38,136 nt of DNA from Succinatimonas sp. UBA6849. Lineage in GTDB: Bacteria > Pseudomonadota > Gammaproteobacteria > Enterobacterales > Succinivibrionaceae. Positions 13,983 through 22,632 of the stretch are shown here, one piece after another. The stretch is taken from positions 1 through 38,136 of the forward strand of contig DKDL01000072.1 of NCBI GenBank assembly GCA_002449335.1. The letters are read 5' to 3'. How positions within the stretch are numbered: the first letter of the stretch is position 1; each line of letters starts with the position of its first letter. A program made the translations under genes and the position numbers. The notes under the pieces are model-generated. The model ran no database searches and was not told the origin of the DNA. It was given only the letters and a program-made list of their open reading frames with translations.

Positions 13983-16547
13983 ATGGACGATAACAAGCAA
14001 AATAATCTTGAAATCACTTTAGAAGATCTAAATGAGCTCAAGGAAAAACTACGTTCATTAAAAGAAAATATTGATAGAAAGACAGCAGAAGTTATACACA
14101 AAATAGAGCCTCAAGAAAAAGCAAAATCAAACAGCGAAGTTGCTTCTGAAAAAGAGACCTCTGTTAATGAGAATTCTGTTGATGAGAAGGCTAATATTTC
14201 TGTATCAGAGCCTTCTCCTGAGGAAGTATTTGTCATTCCTGTTTTCGGTAGACCTGTTATGCCTTCACAGATTTGCCCTGTTCAAATCAAAGGCGAGTGG
14301 GAAGATCTAATTACAGAAATCGCCCGTTCTCAGTCAAAGTCATTTGCACTGTTTGCGATTGATGAAAAGTACAAAAAGAAATGCTCTATCACCCCTACCG
14401 ATTTTCCTAAGACCGGTACTTTAGTAAGACTACTACACGCAAAGAGTGTTCCTGGTGAAGTGCACTTTGTGTGTGAAGGCTTGTGCCGTGTTCAGGTAAA
14501 AGAATGGACTAAATTCGATAAAGAAATAAGAGCTTTGGTTGTTTATCCTCAGAACATCGAACCTGAAGCAGGCTCTGACGCTGAGGTAAAGGTAAAGGCT
14601 CTAGCTATGAACCTAGTAGCTTCTTTACAGGAGCTGTTACCTCTAAATCCAATGTACTCAGACGAGATGCGTCAGTACTTATTAAGATTCGATCAGAATG
14701 ATCCATCTTTATTAGCCGACTGTGCAGCATCTGTTACCACTACCAGTGCTAAGAATCTGCAAGACATCTTAGATACAATCGACCTTTTAGAAAGACTAAA
14801 GAAAGCTCAGGCCATTATCAAAAAAGAGTTAAAGGCAGCTAAGCTTCAAGATGAAATTAAGAGTTCTGTAAACGACAAACTTTCAAAAAGACAGAAAGAA
14901 TATGTCTTAAAAGAGCAGTTAAAAGAGATCCAAAAAGAGTTGGGAACTCGCGCTGACAGCTATACTGAATCAGACGAGTTTGTAGCTCGTATGAAAAAGC
15001 TTAATCCTCCAGAGCTTATCAAAAAGAGATTTGATAAAGAGATTAAGAAATTTAGCATGCTAGACAGTTCTTCTCCTGAGTATGGAGTGACAAGAAACTA
15101 TCTAGATATCCTGTCATCTATTCCTTGGGGCAAGTACTCTAAAGAAGAGATTGATATTGAAAAAGCACGTACTGTTTTAGACTCTGATCATGAAGGCTTA
15201 AAGGACGTTAAAGACAGAATTATTGAGTTCTTAGCCTTAGGAGCTCTAAAAGGCACAACTAACGGTTCTATTCTGCTGTTTGTAGGACCTCCAGGTGTAG
15301 GTAAGACCTCTATTGGTAAGTCAATTGCCAAAGCTTTAAACAGACCATTCTACAGATTGTCTTTGGGTGGTGTTGGTGATGATTCTGTAATCAAAGGTCA
15401 TCGCAAGACTTACATTGGAGCAATGCCAGGTAAATTTGTTCAGGCTCTAAGAGAAACAGGTGTAATGAACCCTGTCATCATGCTCGATGAGATTGACAAA
15501 CTTACTAAATCTTATCAGGGTGATCCTGCTGCTGCTTTATTAGAGACGCTTGATCCTGAGCAGAACAATAGCTTTATGGATAATTACCTAGACGAGAGAT
15601 TAGACTTGTCTAAGTGCTTATTTATCTGTACTGCTAACACTACAGATACAATTCCTGATGCTCTTTTAGACAGAATGGATCCTATAAGATTGTCTGGATA
15701 CATTGCATCAGAAAAACTTGCTATTGCTAAAAAGCACCTGATCCCAAAGGGACTTGAGAAAGCTCATATGAAGAAGTCTCAAATCAAACTTTCAGATGTT
15801 GTTCTAAAGAAGATCATAGAAGAATATGCTCGTGAAAGTGGTATGAGATCAACTGAAAGAGCAATCGACAAGATCATAAGAAAGGTGGCTGTAAAGCTGT
15901 TAGAAGGTAACAAGTCTGTAACTGTTACAGCTAACTCTCTGTTTGACTATTTAGGTACTGCTCCTTTTAAGAGAGAAAAACACTTAGAAGGTGTAGGTGT
16001 AATTACTGGTCTTGCCTGGACTTCTGTAGGTGGCGCAACACTGCCTATTGAATCAGCTAAAGTAAACAATGATGGCAAAGCCTTTGAGCTTACAGGCTCC
16101 TTAGGTGATGTTATGAAAGAATCTGCTCATATTGCTTACAGCTTTATTCAGGGACATATTGCAAAATACTGTCCACAGAAAAAAGACTTCTTTAAGAAAG
16201 CTTGTATTCATGTACATGTACCTGAAGGTGCAACACCTAAGGATGGACCATCAGCTGGTGTTACCTTAGCTTCTAGCCTGTTATCTTTAGCTATGAACAA
16301 AGCTCCTAAAAAAGGCTTTGCAATGACAGGAGAACTCTCACTTACTGGTCAGGTCTTAGCAATTGGCGGTATTAAAGAGAAGACTATTGCAGCAAGACGT
16401 ATGGGAATCATGAATATCATTTGCCCTAAAGCTAACGAAGATGATGTAAAGGAGTTACCAAAAGAGGTAACTGAAGGTGTTCATTACTACTTTGCTGACA
16501 CATACGATGATGTAGCAAATGTAATCTTTGGCTTGAAAAAGCAGTAA
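13983..16547 (+). CDS. lon: ATP-dependent Lon protease
   Basis: Cytoplasmic AAA+ serine protease degrading misfolded and regulatory proteins. 854 residues, about 70 longer than E. coli Lon; the extra part is a charged, helix-rich N-terminal leader (about 1-75) before the LON substrate-binding domain starting at VFVIPVFGRPVMP. A coiled-coil follows (about 265-325). The AAA+ module has Walker A GPPGVGKTS (about 435-443) and Walker B VIMLDEID. The protease domain has the catalytic Ser in KDGPSAG (about 756) and Lys in IGGIKEKT (about 797). GGVGDDSVIKGHRKTYIG replaces the usual GGVRDEAEIRGHRRTYIG, an unusual set of changes. Driven by a heat-shock promoter. The extension recalls second, divergent Lon paralogues in some species, so this may not be the only Lon. 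Confidence 0.95.
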   Translation: MDDNKQNNLEITLEDLNELKEKLRSLKENIDRKTAEVIHKIEPQEKAKSNSEVASEKETSVNENSVDEKANISVSEPSPEEVFVIPVFGRPVMPSQICPVQIKGEWEDLITEIARSQSKSFALFAIDEKYKKKCSITPTDFPKTGTLVRLLHAKSVPGEVHFVCEGLCRVQVKEWTKFDKEIRALVVYPQNIEPEAGSDAEVKVKALAMNLVASLQELLPLNPMYSDEMRQYLLRFDQNDPSLLADCAASVTTTSAKNLQDILDTIDLLERLKKAQAIIKKELKAAKLQDEIKSSVNDKLSKRQKEYVLKEQLKEIQKELGTRADSYTESDEFVARMKKLNPPELIKKRFDKEIKKFSMLDSSSPEYGVTRNYLDILSSIPWGKYSKEEIDIEKARTVLDSDHEGLKDVKDRIIEFLALGALKGTTNGSILLFVGPPGVGKTSIGKSIAKALNRPFYRLSLGGVGDDSVIKGHRKTYIGAMPGKFVQALRETGVMNPVIMLDEIDKLTKSYQGDPAAALLETLDPEQNNSFMDNYLDERLDLSKCLFICTANTTDTIPDALLDRMDPIRLSGYIASEKLAIAKKHLIPKGLEKAHMKKSQIKLSDVVLKKIIEEYARESGMRSTERAIDKIIRKVAVKLLEGNKSVTVTANSLFDYLGTAPFKREKHLEGVGVITGLAWTSVGGATLPIESAKVNNDGKAFELTGSLGDVMKESAHIAYSFIQGHIAKYCPQKKDFFKKACIHVHVPEGATPKDGPSAGVTLASSLLSLAMNKAPKKGFAMTGELSLTGQVLAIGGIKEKTIAARRMGIMNIICPKANEDDVKELPKEVTEGVHYYFADTYDDVANVIFGLKKQ

Positions 16548-16561
16548 TCTGAAATAATAAA

Positions 16562-16613
16562 GCCACGGTCTTTACCGTGGCCTCTAAAGACCTGACTCCG
16601 TCAGGTCTTTTCA
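16562..16613. terminator. Double-hairpin bidirectional terminator between lon and malE-like gene
   Basis: Hairpin 1 is GCCACGGT (16562-16569) with ACCGTGGC (16574-16581), loop CTTT. Hairpin 2 is AAAGACCTGAC (16586-16596) with GTCAGGTCTTT (16600-16610), loop TCC, followed by TCATTT. On the minus strand hairpin 1 is followed by TTTATTATTTC. The two can serve both convergent genes. Confidence 0.85.
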
Positions 16614-16620
16614 TTTAAGA

Positions 16621-17814
16621 CTAGTTATTCTTAATCTCATAGACAGCTTTGTTTAAAGCATTCTTTGAATCATCAGATCCATCAATTACTTTAGACATAG
16701 CCTTGCCCATAGGTCCCCATACATTTGATAATTCAGGCACATTTGGCATTGCATCAGCATTTTTCATCTGAATTGCAATTGCATTTGCAAAATCGTCATT
16801 TGTAATTAAAGGATTCTCTAATACGGCCTTAATAGGAGGAAGTTCTGCAATTTCTGAATAACGGATTAAAGCATACTCAGGTCTGTTGATGTACTCTAAG
16901 AACTTTTCTGCAAGATCTTTATTCTTTGTTTCAGAAGAAATTACATAGCCTTTAGCACCATAGAATGGGCGCATTGATTTGCCGTTTGGAAGAATTGGTA
17001 ATGGAGCTACACCATAATCAACACCTGATTTTGCATAATCTCCTAAAGCCCATGGGCCGTTGATTACAGCTGCAGCTTTACCCTCTTTAAAGTAAGTATC
17101 CACTGCAGCCCATCCATCATCTGACAAAACTGCCTTTGGCAGGTATTTTGAGTAGGATTTAATAAAGTCCAGTGCTTTTACAGCTCCATCATTATTTAAA
17201 CCGACATCTTCAGTATCATACTTTCCGTTCTTATAGCCAAATACATAAGCACCATAGCCACTGTAAATACCGTATGTAATATAGAACTGATCTAACTTGC
17301 CTATAAGACCAAATTTGCCTTCAGAGAGCATCTTGTCATTGAACTTTAAATAGTCATCCATAACTTCAAATGGATACTCTAATAAGGACTTATTGTAGTA
17401 AACAACTAAGGTTTCAATTGAGCGAGGTGCTGCGTATAAATTACCGTTTAAGATGAAAGCATCTACTGATAATTGAAGATATTTTGCTTTTTCTGTATCA
17501 GATGAGAGCTTATCTAATTCTGTGATTAAACCGTTTTTTGCAGCTCCTGCAATCTGATCTGAAATGGCGATAAAGATATCTGGTGTTCTTTCACCTTTTT
17601 TAGATAACTCTGTAACCAGATCTACCTGTTTTACGGAATCCTTTTGTTCAATTACAACTTCACAGCCATTTTCTTTAGCAAAGTTTCTAGCTGCCTTTTC
17701 AATGCCGTAACCTTTGCCGTTATCTTCCCAAATAACTAATTTTGAGTCTGCAAATGAAACAGAACTTAAAGACAATAAGAGAGCACTTAAAGTGAATTTT
17801 GAGAGTTTATTCAT
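16621..17814 (-). CDS. MalE-like periplasmic sugar-binding protein 1
   Basis: Family 1 extracellular solute-binding protein resembling E. coli MalE. A Sec signal peptide (KLSKFTLSALLLSLSSVSFA) precedes KLVIWEDNGKGY. Other MalE-like marks are GNLYAAPRSIETLVVYYNKSLL, GGYAF-equivalent GAYVFGYKNGKYDTEDVGL, AAVINGPWAL and MPNVPELSNVW. About 397 residues. I choose ATG 17814 because GGGA is correctly spaced from it; the in-frame ATG two codons earlier has no spacing to any site. No MalF/MalG/MalK genes are adjacent, so it must work with a transporter encoded elsewhere or act as a sensor. A related copy lies just upstream. Oligosaccharide binding is likely, exact sugar unknown. Confidence 0.88.
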   Translation of the reverse strand: MNKLSKFTLSALLLSLSSVSFADSKLVIWEDNGKGYGIEKAARNFAKENGCEVVIEQKDSVKQVDLVTELSKKGERTPDIFIAISDQIAGAAKNGLITELDKLSSDTEKAKYLQLSVDAFILNGNLYAAPRSIETLVVYYNKSLLEYPFEVMDDYLKFNDKMLSEGKFGLIGKLDQFYITYGIYSGYGAYVFGYKNGKYDTEDVGLNNDGAVKALDFIKSYSKYLPKAVLSDDGWAAVDTYFKEGKAAAVINGPWALGDYAKSGVDYGVAPLPILPNGKSMRPFYGAKGYVISSETKNKDLAEKFLEYINRPEYALIRYSEIAELPPIKAVLENPLITNDDFANAIAIQMKNADAMPNVPELSNVWGPMGKAMSKVIDGSDDSKNALNKAVYEIKNN

Positions 17815-17927
17815 AGACATCCCACAATTTAATTTTGATATAAATAGATAAAAGTGACAGCTTTGCTTTAGAGTTTAGTAATGCAACAAGCAAAATTTCG
17901 CTTATTTTACCTATTTATTTTAAATTT

Positions 17928-17982
17928 CCTAGACTAAATTTTTATCCTTATGTTATTTCTTGAAATATTACTTTAGTCTAGG
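17928..17982. repeat. Perfect 11-bp inverted repeat upstream of malE-like gene 1
   Basis: CCTAGACTAAA (17928-17938) and TTTAGTCTAGG (17972-17982) are exact inverted copies, 44 bp centre to centre, close to four helical turns. The spacer holds a further small inverted repeat, ATTTCTTGAAAT. It lies 114-168 bp before the gene start. It could be a pair of operator sites for a looping repressor or a cruciform/RNA hairpin; no T-run supports a terminator. Confidence 0.6.
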
Positions 17983-18059
17983 ATAATTTTCTGTGACAAA
18001 ATTCCTGATAAGAGCTGAAGAGATGGGACATAACTCAAGCTTTAATCTAAAACACAACA

Positions 18060-19262
18060 CTATTGAGCACAATATTGTTCAATTCTTAATTTTGCATTCT
18101 TAAATGTCGATTTATAAGGAATTCCGTAAAGTACGGTTCTATTTAACGCATAGTTAAGATCACCGAATACATCACTCATTTTATTGATATTAGGCATTGG
18201 TTCTAAGAACTTAATCTCATTGATAAGAGTGCTTGCCAAATCGTCATATTTAATAAAAGACTCATCTAAAACGGTCTTTATAGGAGGTAATTCTGCTTTC
18301 TTGAAGTATCTATCCTCAGCATACTCAGGTCTATTTAAAAACTGAATAAACTTTTGCGCAAGCTCACTATGTAATGATTGAGCCGGAATAGTGTAGCCTT
18401 TTACTCCATAGAAAGGAGATAATCTGCGACCATTTTTTAGCTTTGGCAAAGGAGCTATACCAATGTTAATACCTGCTTTAGCATACTTTTCTAAGGCCCA
18501 TGGTCCATTTACCACTGCTATCGCTCTACCAGAGGTAAAGAGCTTGTCGATAATAGCATCTCCGTTAACATCAAAGATATCCTGAGGAATGCAGTTTCTT
18601 GCATATTCAGTAAGCTCTGCTAATCCTTTCATGGCTCCTTCTGAATCCAAACCAATATCATTGACGTTGATAGAACCATCCGGATTTCTGCCAAAAACAT
18701 ATCCACCGTTACCTCTTATAAAACCATAGGCGTAGTAGATATCATCAAACTTTCCAATGAGGCTTAATCGTCCTTTGGTTTTATTATCATTAGCAAGTTG
18801 TTCATACTCAGCTAAAGTTTCTGCTGGATATTGGATAAGATCTGCGTTGTAATAAACCACCAAAGTCTCAATAGAACGAGGTGCTGCATAGATCTTCCCA
18901 GACTCTGTAAAAGCTCCAACAGCCTCATCAAGATAATCGTTTCTGTCAATTGACATAAAGTCCAATGGCATTAGAAGATGATCTTCTTGTGCTTCTCCAA
19001 ATTTATCGGAGATAGTTACCATCACATCAGGAATTCTCTCACCATTTTTGATGTGCTCTTTTAGGACATCTAACTGTTTTGATGATGAGATTTCACGTAA
19101 TTTAACCTCACAGTCATTTATAGCTTCAAAATCAGCAATAGCCTTAGTGATTGCAAATGATTTTGAAGGCTCTTCCCAGACTTCAATCTGCTCTTTTTCT
19201 TGAGCATAGACATTAAACGACGACAGTATCAATAAAGATGAAATTACTGCAAATTTAAACAT
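18060..19262 (-). CDS. MalE-like periplasmic sugar-binding protein 2
   Basis: 400-residue paralogue of the protein encoded at 16621-17814, clearly from tandem duplication. Shared blocks include IYAAPRSIETLVVYYNADLI, VNGPWALEKYAKAGI, LSPFYGVKGY, FIQFLNRPEYAEDRY and AELPPIKTVL. Signal peptide MFKFAVISSLLILSSFNVYA, cleaved before QEKEQ. It has cysteines in NDCEVKL, ARNCIPQ and the C-terminal EQYCAQ, and diverges in the first third, suggesting a different ligand. SD AGAGG precedes ATG. A 245-base gap with its own sequence features separates it from copy 1, so the two may be separately transcribed. No permease genes are linked. Confidence 0.87.
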   Translation of the reverse strand: MFKFAVISSLLILSSFNVYAQEKEQIEVWEEPSKSFAITKAIADFEAINDCEVKLREISSSKQLDVLKEHIKNGERIPDVMVTISDKFGEAQEDHLLMPLDFMSIDRNDYLDEAVGAFTESGKIYAAPRSIETLVVYYNADLIQYPAETLAEYEQLANDNKTKGRLSLIGKFDDIYYAYGFIRGNGGYVFGRNPDGSINVNDIGLDSEGAMKGLAELTEYARNCIPQDIFDVNGDAIIDKLFTSGRAIAVVNGPWALEKYAKAGINIGIAPLPKLKNGRRLSPFYGVKGYTIPAQSLHSELAQKFIQFLNRPEYAEDRYFKKAELPPIKTVLDESFIKYDDLASTLINEIKFLEPMPNINKMSDVFGDLNYALNRTVLYGIPYKSTFKNAKLRIEQYCAQ

Positions 19263-19440
19263 AGTAGGTTACCTCTTAATTTTTATTATTCTCAGAGGTA
19301 ACAATAAAAAATGACTGTTAAGCTTTCAGACTCTAATTTGTTAATTGTGTTATCTGCAAATATTTCTACCCAAACATCCCTTCTCTTTTTTAGTATTTAT
19401 GTGCTCAAATCGAGTGCAATTGCTTATCAGATCACCGATC

Positions 19441-19456
19441 TGTGACAGATGCGACA
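19441..19456. promoter_or_regulatory. Possible CRP-like site between malE-like gene 2 and 19513 gene
   Basis: TGTGACAGATGCGACA resembles TGTGA-N6-TCACA, with the right half-site mismatched at two positions (CGACA). It sits in a divergent promoter region next to a sugar-binding gene. A weaker TGTGACA also occurs at 17992-17998. Weak evidence. Confidence 0.25.
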
Positions 19457-19512
19457 AAAAAAAATGCTGATTAAATAAAATATACATACTTTTTTATAAA
19501 TTAGGAGAACTT

Positions 19513-19956
19513 ATGTCTGTTTGGCAACAAATTGTAGCTTTTGCTTTCAAAGGCTTAAAACCATCATATTACTGGCGACACTTTGTCCTAGGAGCAATTG
19601 TTCCAGTCATTTTAATTGCAATTCAAATTTACTCTTCAATTAAGAATCCTGACATTTCATCTGGAGCTGCACTGTATTATTTAGCAAGATCTATTATTGG
19701 ATTTTTGTCTCTGTTAGTACTGTACCCATTCTCTCGTTTTGCATACGAGAGCATTGTTGAATTCATCATGGGAAACAATGTTCTATTTGCAAATGCAGGA
19801 CTTTTCTTTTTGTATAAATACATTTCATATGCAATTCTATTCTGCCTAAGTTGGTTCATTGCTCCTATTGGCATGATCATTTTATTTTTCTACAACAAGC
19901 ATCAGTTCAAGCTTGCTCAAGAGCAAGCAGTACAGACTGCAGAACAAAATCAATAG
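19513..19956 (+). CDS. Small integral membrane protein of unknown function
   Basis: 147 residues, family not recognised. Three hydrophobic stretches are visible: about 25-42 (FVLGAIVPVILIAIQIY), about 55-77 (LARSIIGFLSLLVLYPFSRF) and about 95-127 (LFFLYKYISYAILFCLSWFIAPIGMIILFF, possibly two helices). They are followed by a Gln/Glu-rich cytoplasmic-looking tail. SD AGGAG is well placed before ATG. The gene is followed after 10 bases by a lipoprotein gene and closed by a shared terminator, so the two form a small envelope operon. No signal peptide distinct from the first helix. Confidence 0.7.
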   Translation: MSVWQQIVAFAFKGLKPSYYWRHFVLGAIVPVILIAIQIYSSIKNPDISSGAALYYLARSIIGFLSLLVLYPFSRFAYESIVEFIMGNNVLFANAGLFFLYKYISYAILFCLSWFIAPIGMIILFFYNKHQFKLAQEQAVQTAEQNQ

Positions 19957-19966
19957 TGAGGTTTAT

Positions 19967-20332
19967 ATGAAGTTTTTATCAGCTATCTTTGCAATTTTCT
20001 TTGCAATGTTTCTAATGGTAAGCGTAAGTGGCTGCTCAATGTTTAATCATCAGATGGGCACAAGAATTACAGATAGACAGTTAATGTCCGTTACAAAAGG
20101 TCAAACTACTACCGATGTACTGATTACCTCATTTGGCACACCAAGTAAAACCTTAAACTCAGGTGATGACACCATGTATGTCTATGAGTATGAAGTCATC
20201 AAGAGTATTGGCAGAAATGTTCACGAGACTGTTACTTTTGTTTGTGATAAGAATGGTGTAGTAAAAGACTATATAGCCAACAGAAAAGCTAAAAGCACTG
20301 GTAATGCCCTGCTAAAGGCTTCTGGATACTAA
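19967..20332 (+). CDS. SmpA/OmlA (BamE)-like lipoprotein
   Basis: 121 residues. A lipoprotein signal peptide ends at VSGC, so Cys about 22 should be lipidated and the protein anchored in the envelope. The mature part has the compact BamE/OmlA pattern: SVTKGQTTTDVLITSFGTPSKT, then a Tyr-rich strand (MYVYEYEV) and VTFVCDKNGVVKDY. Essential BamE assists outer membrane protein assembly, but several unrelated-function lipoproteins share this fold, so I do not call it bamE. I place the start at ATG 19967 behind GAGG rather than at an in-frame TTG at 19913 inside the preceding gene. Confidence 0.78.
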   Translation: MKFLSAIFAIFFAMFLMVSVSGCSMFNHQMGTRITDRQLMSVTKGQTTTDVLITSFGTPSKTLNSGDDTMYVYEYEVIKSIGRNVHETVTFVCDKNGVVKDYIANRKAKSTGNALLKASGY

Positions 20333-20357
20333 AGATAAATAAGTAGTAAATGAAGAC

Positions 20358-20391
20358 TAAGCCTATGCTTTATAGTATAGGCTTATATTTT
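20358..20391. terminator. Terminator between lipoprotein gene and rsuA
   Basis: TAAGCCTAT (20358-20366) pairs with ATAGGCTTA (20377-20385) around a 10-base loop, followed by TATTTT. It lies between convergent genes and may act on both strands; the T-run is short. Confidence 0.65.
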
Positions 20392-20411
20392 GGGAAAAAT
20401 TTTACTCAAGC

Positions 20412-21155
20412 TCAGTTCTTAAAGTCTTTATAAGGAGTGAATACTAGCTCAATATCCTCATCAGACATTTCTCTGTATTCACCTTCTTCAAGATCCTCAT
20501 CAAGTCTTAATTGACCAATGTACAGTCTCTCTAACTCTAAAACCTCATTACCGACACACTCAAAAAGACGTTTTACCTCATGAAAACGACCTTCAGTTAC
20601 GGTAACTAAAGCTTCATTAGAAGATACTATCTCAAGCAACGCGCTCTTATAACGAGTCTTCTCCTCAGGATGTTTTAGACCCTTAGCAAAATGCTCGATG
20701 TCGCGCTCTGAGATTTTCTCTTTGGTAACTGCTCTATAAGTCTTGGTTACACCAGATTTTGGAGAGGTGATCTTATGATTAAGATCGCCATCGTCAGTTA
20801 CAATGATAAGACCTGTAGTATCAATATCAAGACGACCCACACAGTGCATTTGTGTAAACTTAGGTACATCTGAAAAGATATTGATAACAATTGGATTGTT
20901 GTTATCTCTATCAGCACAAACATAACCGTTAGGTTTGTTTAGCATGAACACTCGCTTTTTAAAACCGTCTGATACAGATACTTCATTACCGTCAATAACA
21001 ATATCTGCTTCAATAGAGATCTTTGAAGCAGGATCTGTTACAACCTCACCATCAACTTCAACGTCCCCTGCTTTAATGAGCTTGGCTGCATATGAGCGAG
21101 GGACATCAAAATTATGAGATACAGCTTTATCTAATCTTAAAGTATCTTTAGCCAT
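20412..21155 (-). CDS. rsuA: 16S rRNA pseudouridine(516) synthase
   Basis: 247 residues, RsuA/RluB/RluE family. The N-terminal S4 RNA-binding domain (about 1-50) reads LRLDKAVSHNFDVPRSYAAKLI. The catalytic domain has MLNKPNGYVCA (about 90-100) and GRLDIDTTGLIIVTDDGDLNH with the catalytic Asp (about 122-142). VTEGRFHEVKRLFECVGN near residue 200 matches the RsuA pattern (EGRYHQVKRMFAAVGN). Overall similarity is greatest to E. coli RsuA, which modifies position 516 of 16S rRNA. Its start ATG overlaps the last 8 bases of fabB (ATGGCTAA junction), so translation is coupled to fabB. This linkage is unusual compared with E. coli. Confidence 0.9.
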   Translation of the reverse strand: MAKDTLRLDKAVSHNFDVPRSYAAKLIKAGDVEVDGEVVTDPASKISIEADIVIDGNEVSVSDGFKKRVFMLNKPNGYVCADRDNNNPIVINIFSDVPKFTQMHCVGRLDIDTTGLIIVTDDGDLNHKITSPKSGVTKTYRAVTKEKISERDIEHFAKGLKHPEEKTRYKSALLEIVSSNEALVTVTEGRFHEVKRLFECVGNEVLELERLYIGQLRLDEDLEEGEYREMSDEDIELVFTPYKDFKN

Positions 21156-22371
21156 GGTATTTATGTAGTACTAATGATGCGTTGGTACCACCAAAGCCAA
21201 AGCTGTTTGACATGATAGTCTCAAGTTTAGCTTCTCTTGCTGTATTAGCTACGATATCAAAGCCTTTAGCATTCTCATCTAACACATCAACATTGATTGA
21301 TGGAGCGATGAAATTGTTCTGCATCATCAGAAGACTAAAAATAGCTTCACTTACACCTGCAGCACCTAAGGTATGACCTGTCATAGACTTAGTTGATGAG
21401 ATAGGTGGGCACTTATCGCCAAATACTTCTTTAATAGCTTCAAGCTCTTTGAGATCACCTAAAACAGTAGAAGTACCGTGAGTATTGATGTAATCAATCT
21501 TGTAGTCACAGCCTTCTAAAGCACGTTTCATACAGCGCATAGCGCCTTCACCAGATGGAGCTACCATATCATAGCCATCAGAGGTAGCACCAAAGCCTAC
21601 AACTTCAGCGATGATGTTAGCACCACGAGCTTTAGCATGCTCTTCGGACTCTAAAACAAAAATACCGCCACCTGCGCCAATGACGAAACCGTCGCGGTTA
21701 GCATCATATGGACGAGATGCCTTCTCTGGTGTCTCGTTATAACCTTTAGATAAAGCGCCCATTGCATCGAAAAGACATGAAATTGTCCAGTCAGCTGACT
21801 CACCACCACCTGCGAACATAATGTCATGACGGCCTAAAGCAATTTCATCACAAGCTAATTCAATACAGTGAGCAGATGTTGAACAAGCTGAGCTTACAGA
21901 TAAAGAAGCACCTTTAATCTTAAAAGCAGTAGCTAGGTTTGCTGAAGTAGTTGAACTCATTGCCTTAGGAACAGCATAAGGTCCAATCTTTTTTACGCCC
22001 TTTTCACGTAAAATATCAGCAGCATCTACAATAGCTTTGGTATCACCGCCGCCTGAGCCTGTAAACAGACCTGTGCGCTCATTACTAATATCATCTTCTG
22101 TAAGACCTGCCATTGCTATAGCTTCTTTCATAGCTATATATGAGTAAGCAGCAGCCTCACCCATAAAGCGTAGTGCTCTACGGTCAATATATTCTTTAAG
22201 GTCGATATCTACTAAACCTGCAACCTGTGAACGCATCTGTCTGTCCACAAAGTCCTGAGATTTCTTGATACCTGATTTACCTTCCTTTAATGACTTTAGT
22301 ACTGCGTCTACACCAACACCAATTGATGAAACGATACCCAAGCCTGTTATGACAACTTTCTTTAATGTCAT
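21148..22371 (-). CDS. fabB: 3-oxoacyl-ACP synthase I (FabB)
   Basis: Condensing enzyme elongating acyl-ACP with malonyl-ACP and, in FabB, needed for unsaturated fatty acids. 407 residues. The active-site Cys is at residue 163 in SSACSTSAHCIE, the same number as in E. coli FabB. Catalytic histidines are in NTHGTST (about 298) and KSMTGHTLGAAG (about 333). PYDANRDGFVIGAGGG is also FabB-like, and length and sequence favour FabB over FabF. SD GGAG is 7 bases before ATG. Co-transcribed with rsuA, whose start overlaps its stop. The upstream 261 bases are AT-rich and contain an imperfect palindrome (22456-22472, AACA-TAT-ATA-TGTT core). No FadR or FabR consensus was recognised. Confidence 0.94.
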   Translation of the reverse strand: MTLKKVVITGLGIVSSIGVGVDAVLKSLKEGKSGIKKSQDFVDRQMRSQVAGLVDIDLKEYIDRRALRFMGEAAAYSYIAMKEAIAMAGLTEDDISNERTGLFTGSGGGDTKAIVDAADILREKGVKKIGPYAVPKAMSSTTSANLATAFKIKGASLSVSSACSTSAHCIELACDEIALGRHDIMFAGGGESADWTISCLFDAMGALSKGYNETPEKASRPYDANRDGFVIGAGGGIFVLESEEHAKARGANIIAEVVGFGATSDGYDMVAPSGEGAMRCMKRALEGCDYKIDYINTHGTSTVLGDLKELEAIKEVFGDKCPPISSTKSMTGHTLGAAGVSEAIFSLLMMQNNFIAPSINVDVLDENAKGFDIVANTAREAKLETIMSNSFGFGGTNASLVLHKYHG

Positions 22372-22632
22372 GCTTTCTCCGAATTTGTAAAAAATTCTGT
22401 GTTAATTTTTTATAAAAACTATTGCTAAATACTGTTCTTAAAAACGTTACATTGCAACAATATCATAATGTTTTACAAACACAAAATGAATTACAGTATT
22501 TTATAGGTGATACCAAGCTCAAACTTTTATATAAAAATCTAGTGTACAAGAATAATAAAGGATAAACTCTAGCTAAATTTGTAGTTTCTTTTATACACTT
22601 TTCCATTCATTAACCTTACTCATTGACTTTTT

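Noticed and set aside
17992..18008. CRP site upstream of malE-like gene 1
   Set aside because: Only the left half TGTGA fits; the right half (TCCTG) does not.
19913..19966. Upstream TTG start for the lipoprotein
   Set aside because: It lies inside the previous gene and would bury the signal peptide; ATG 19967 with GAGG gives a clean lipoprotein signal.
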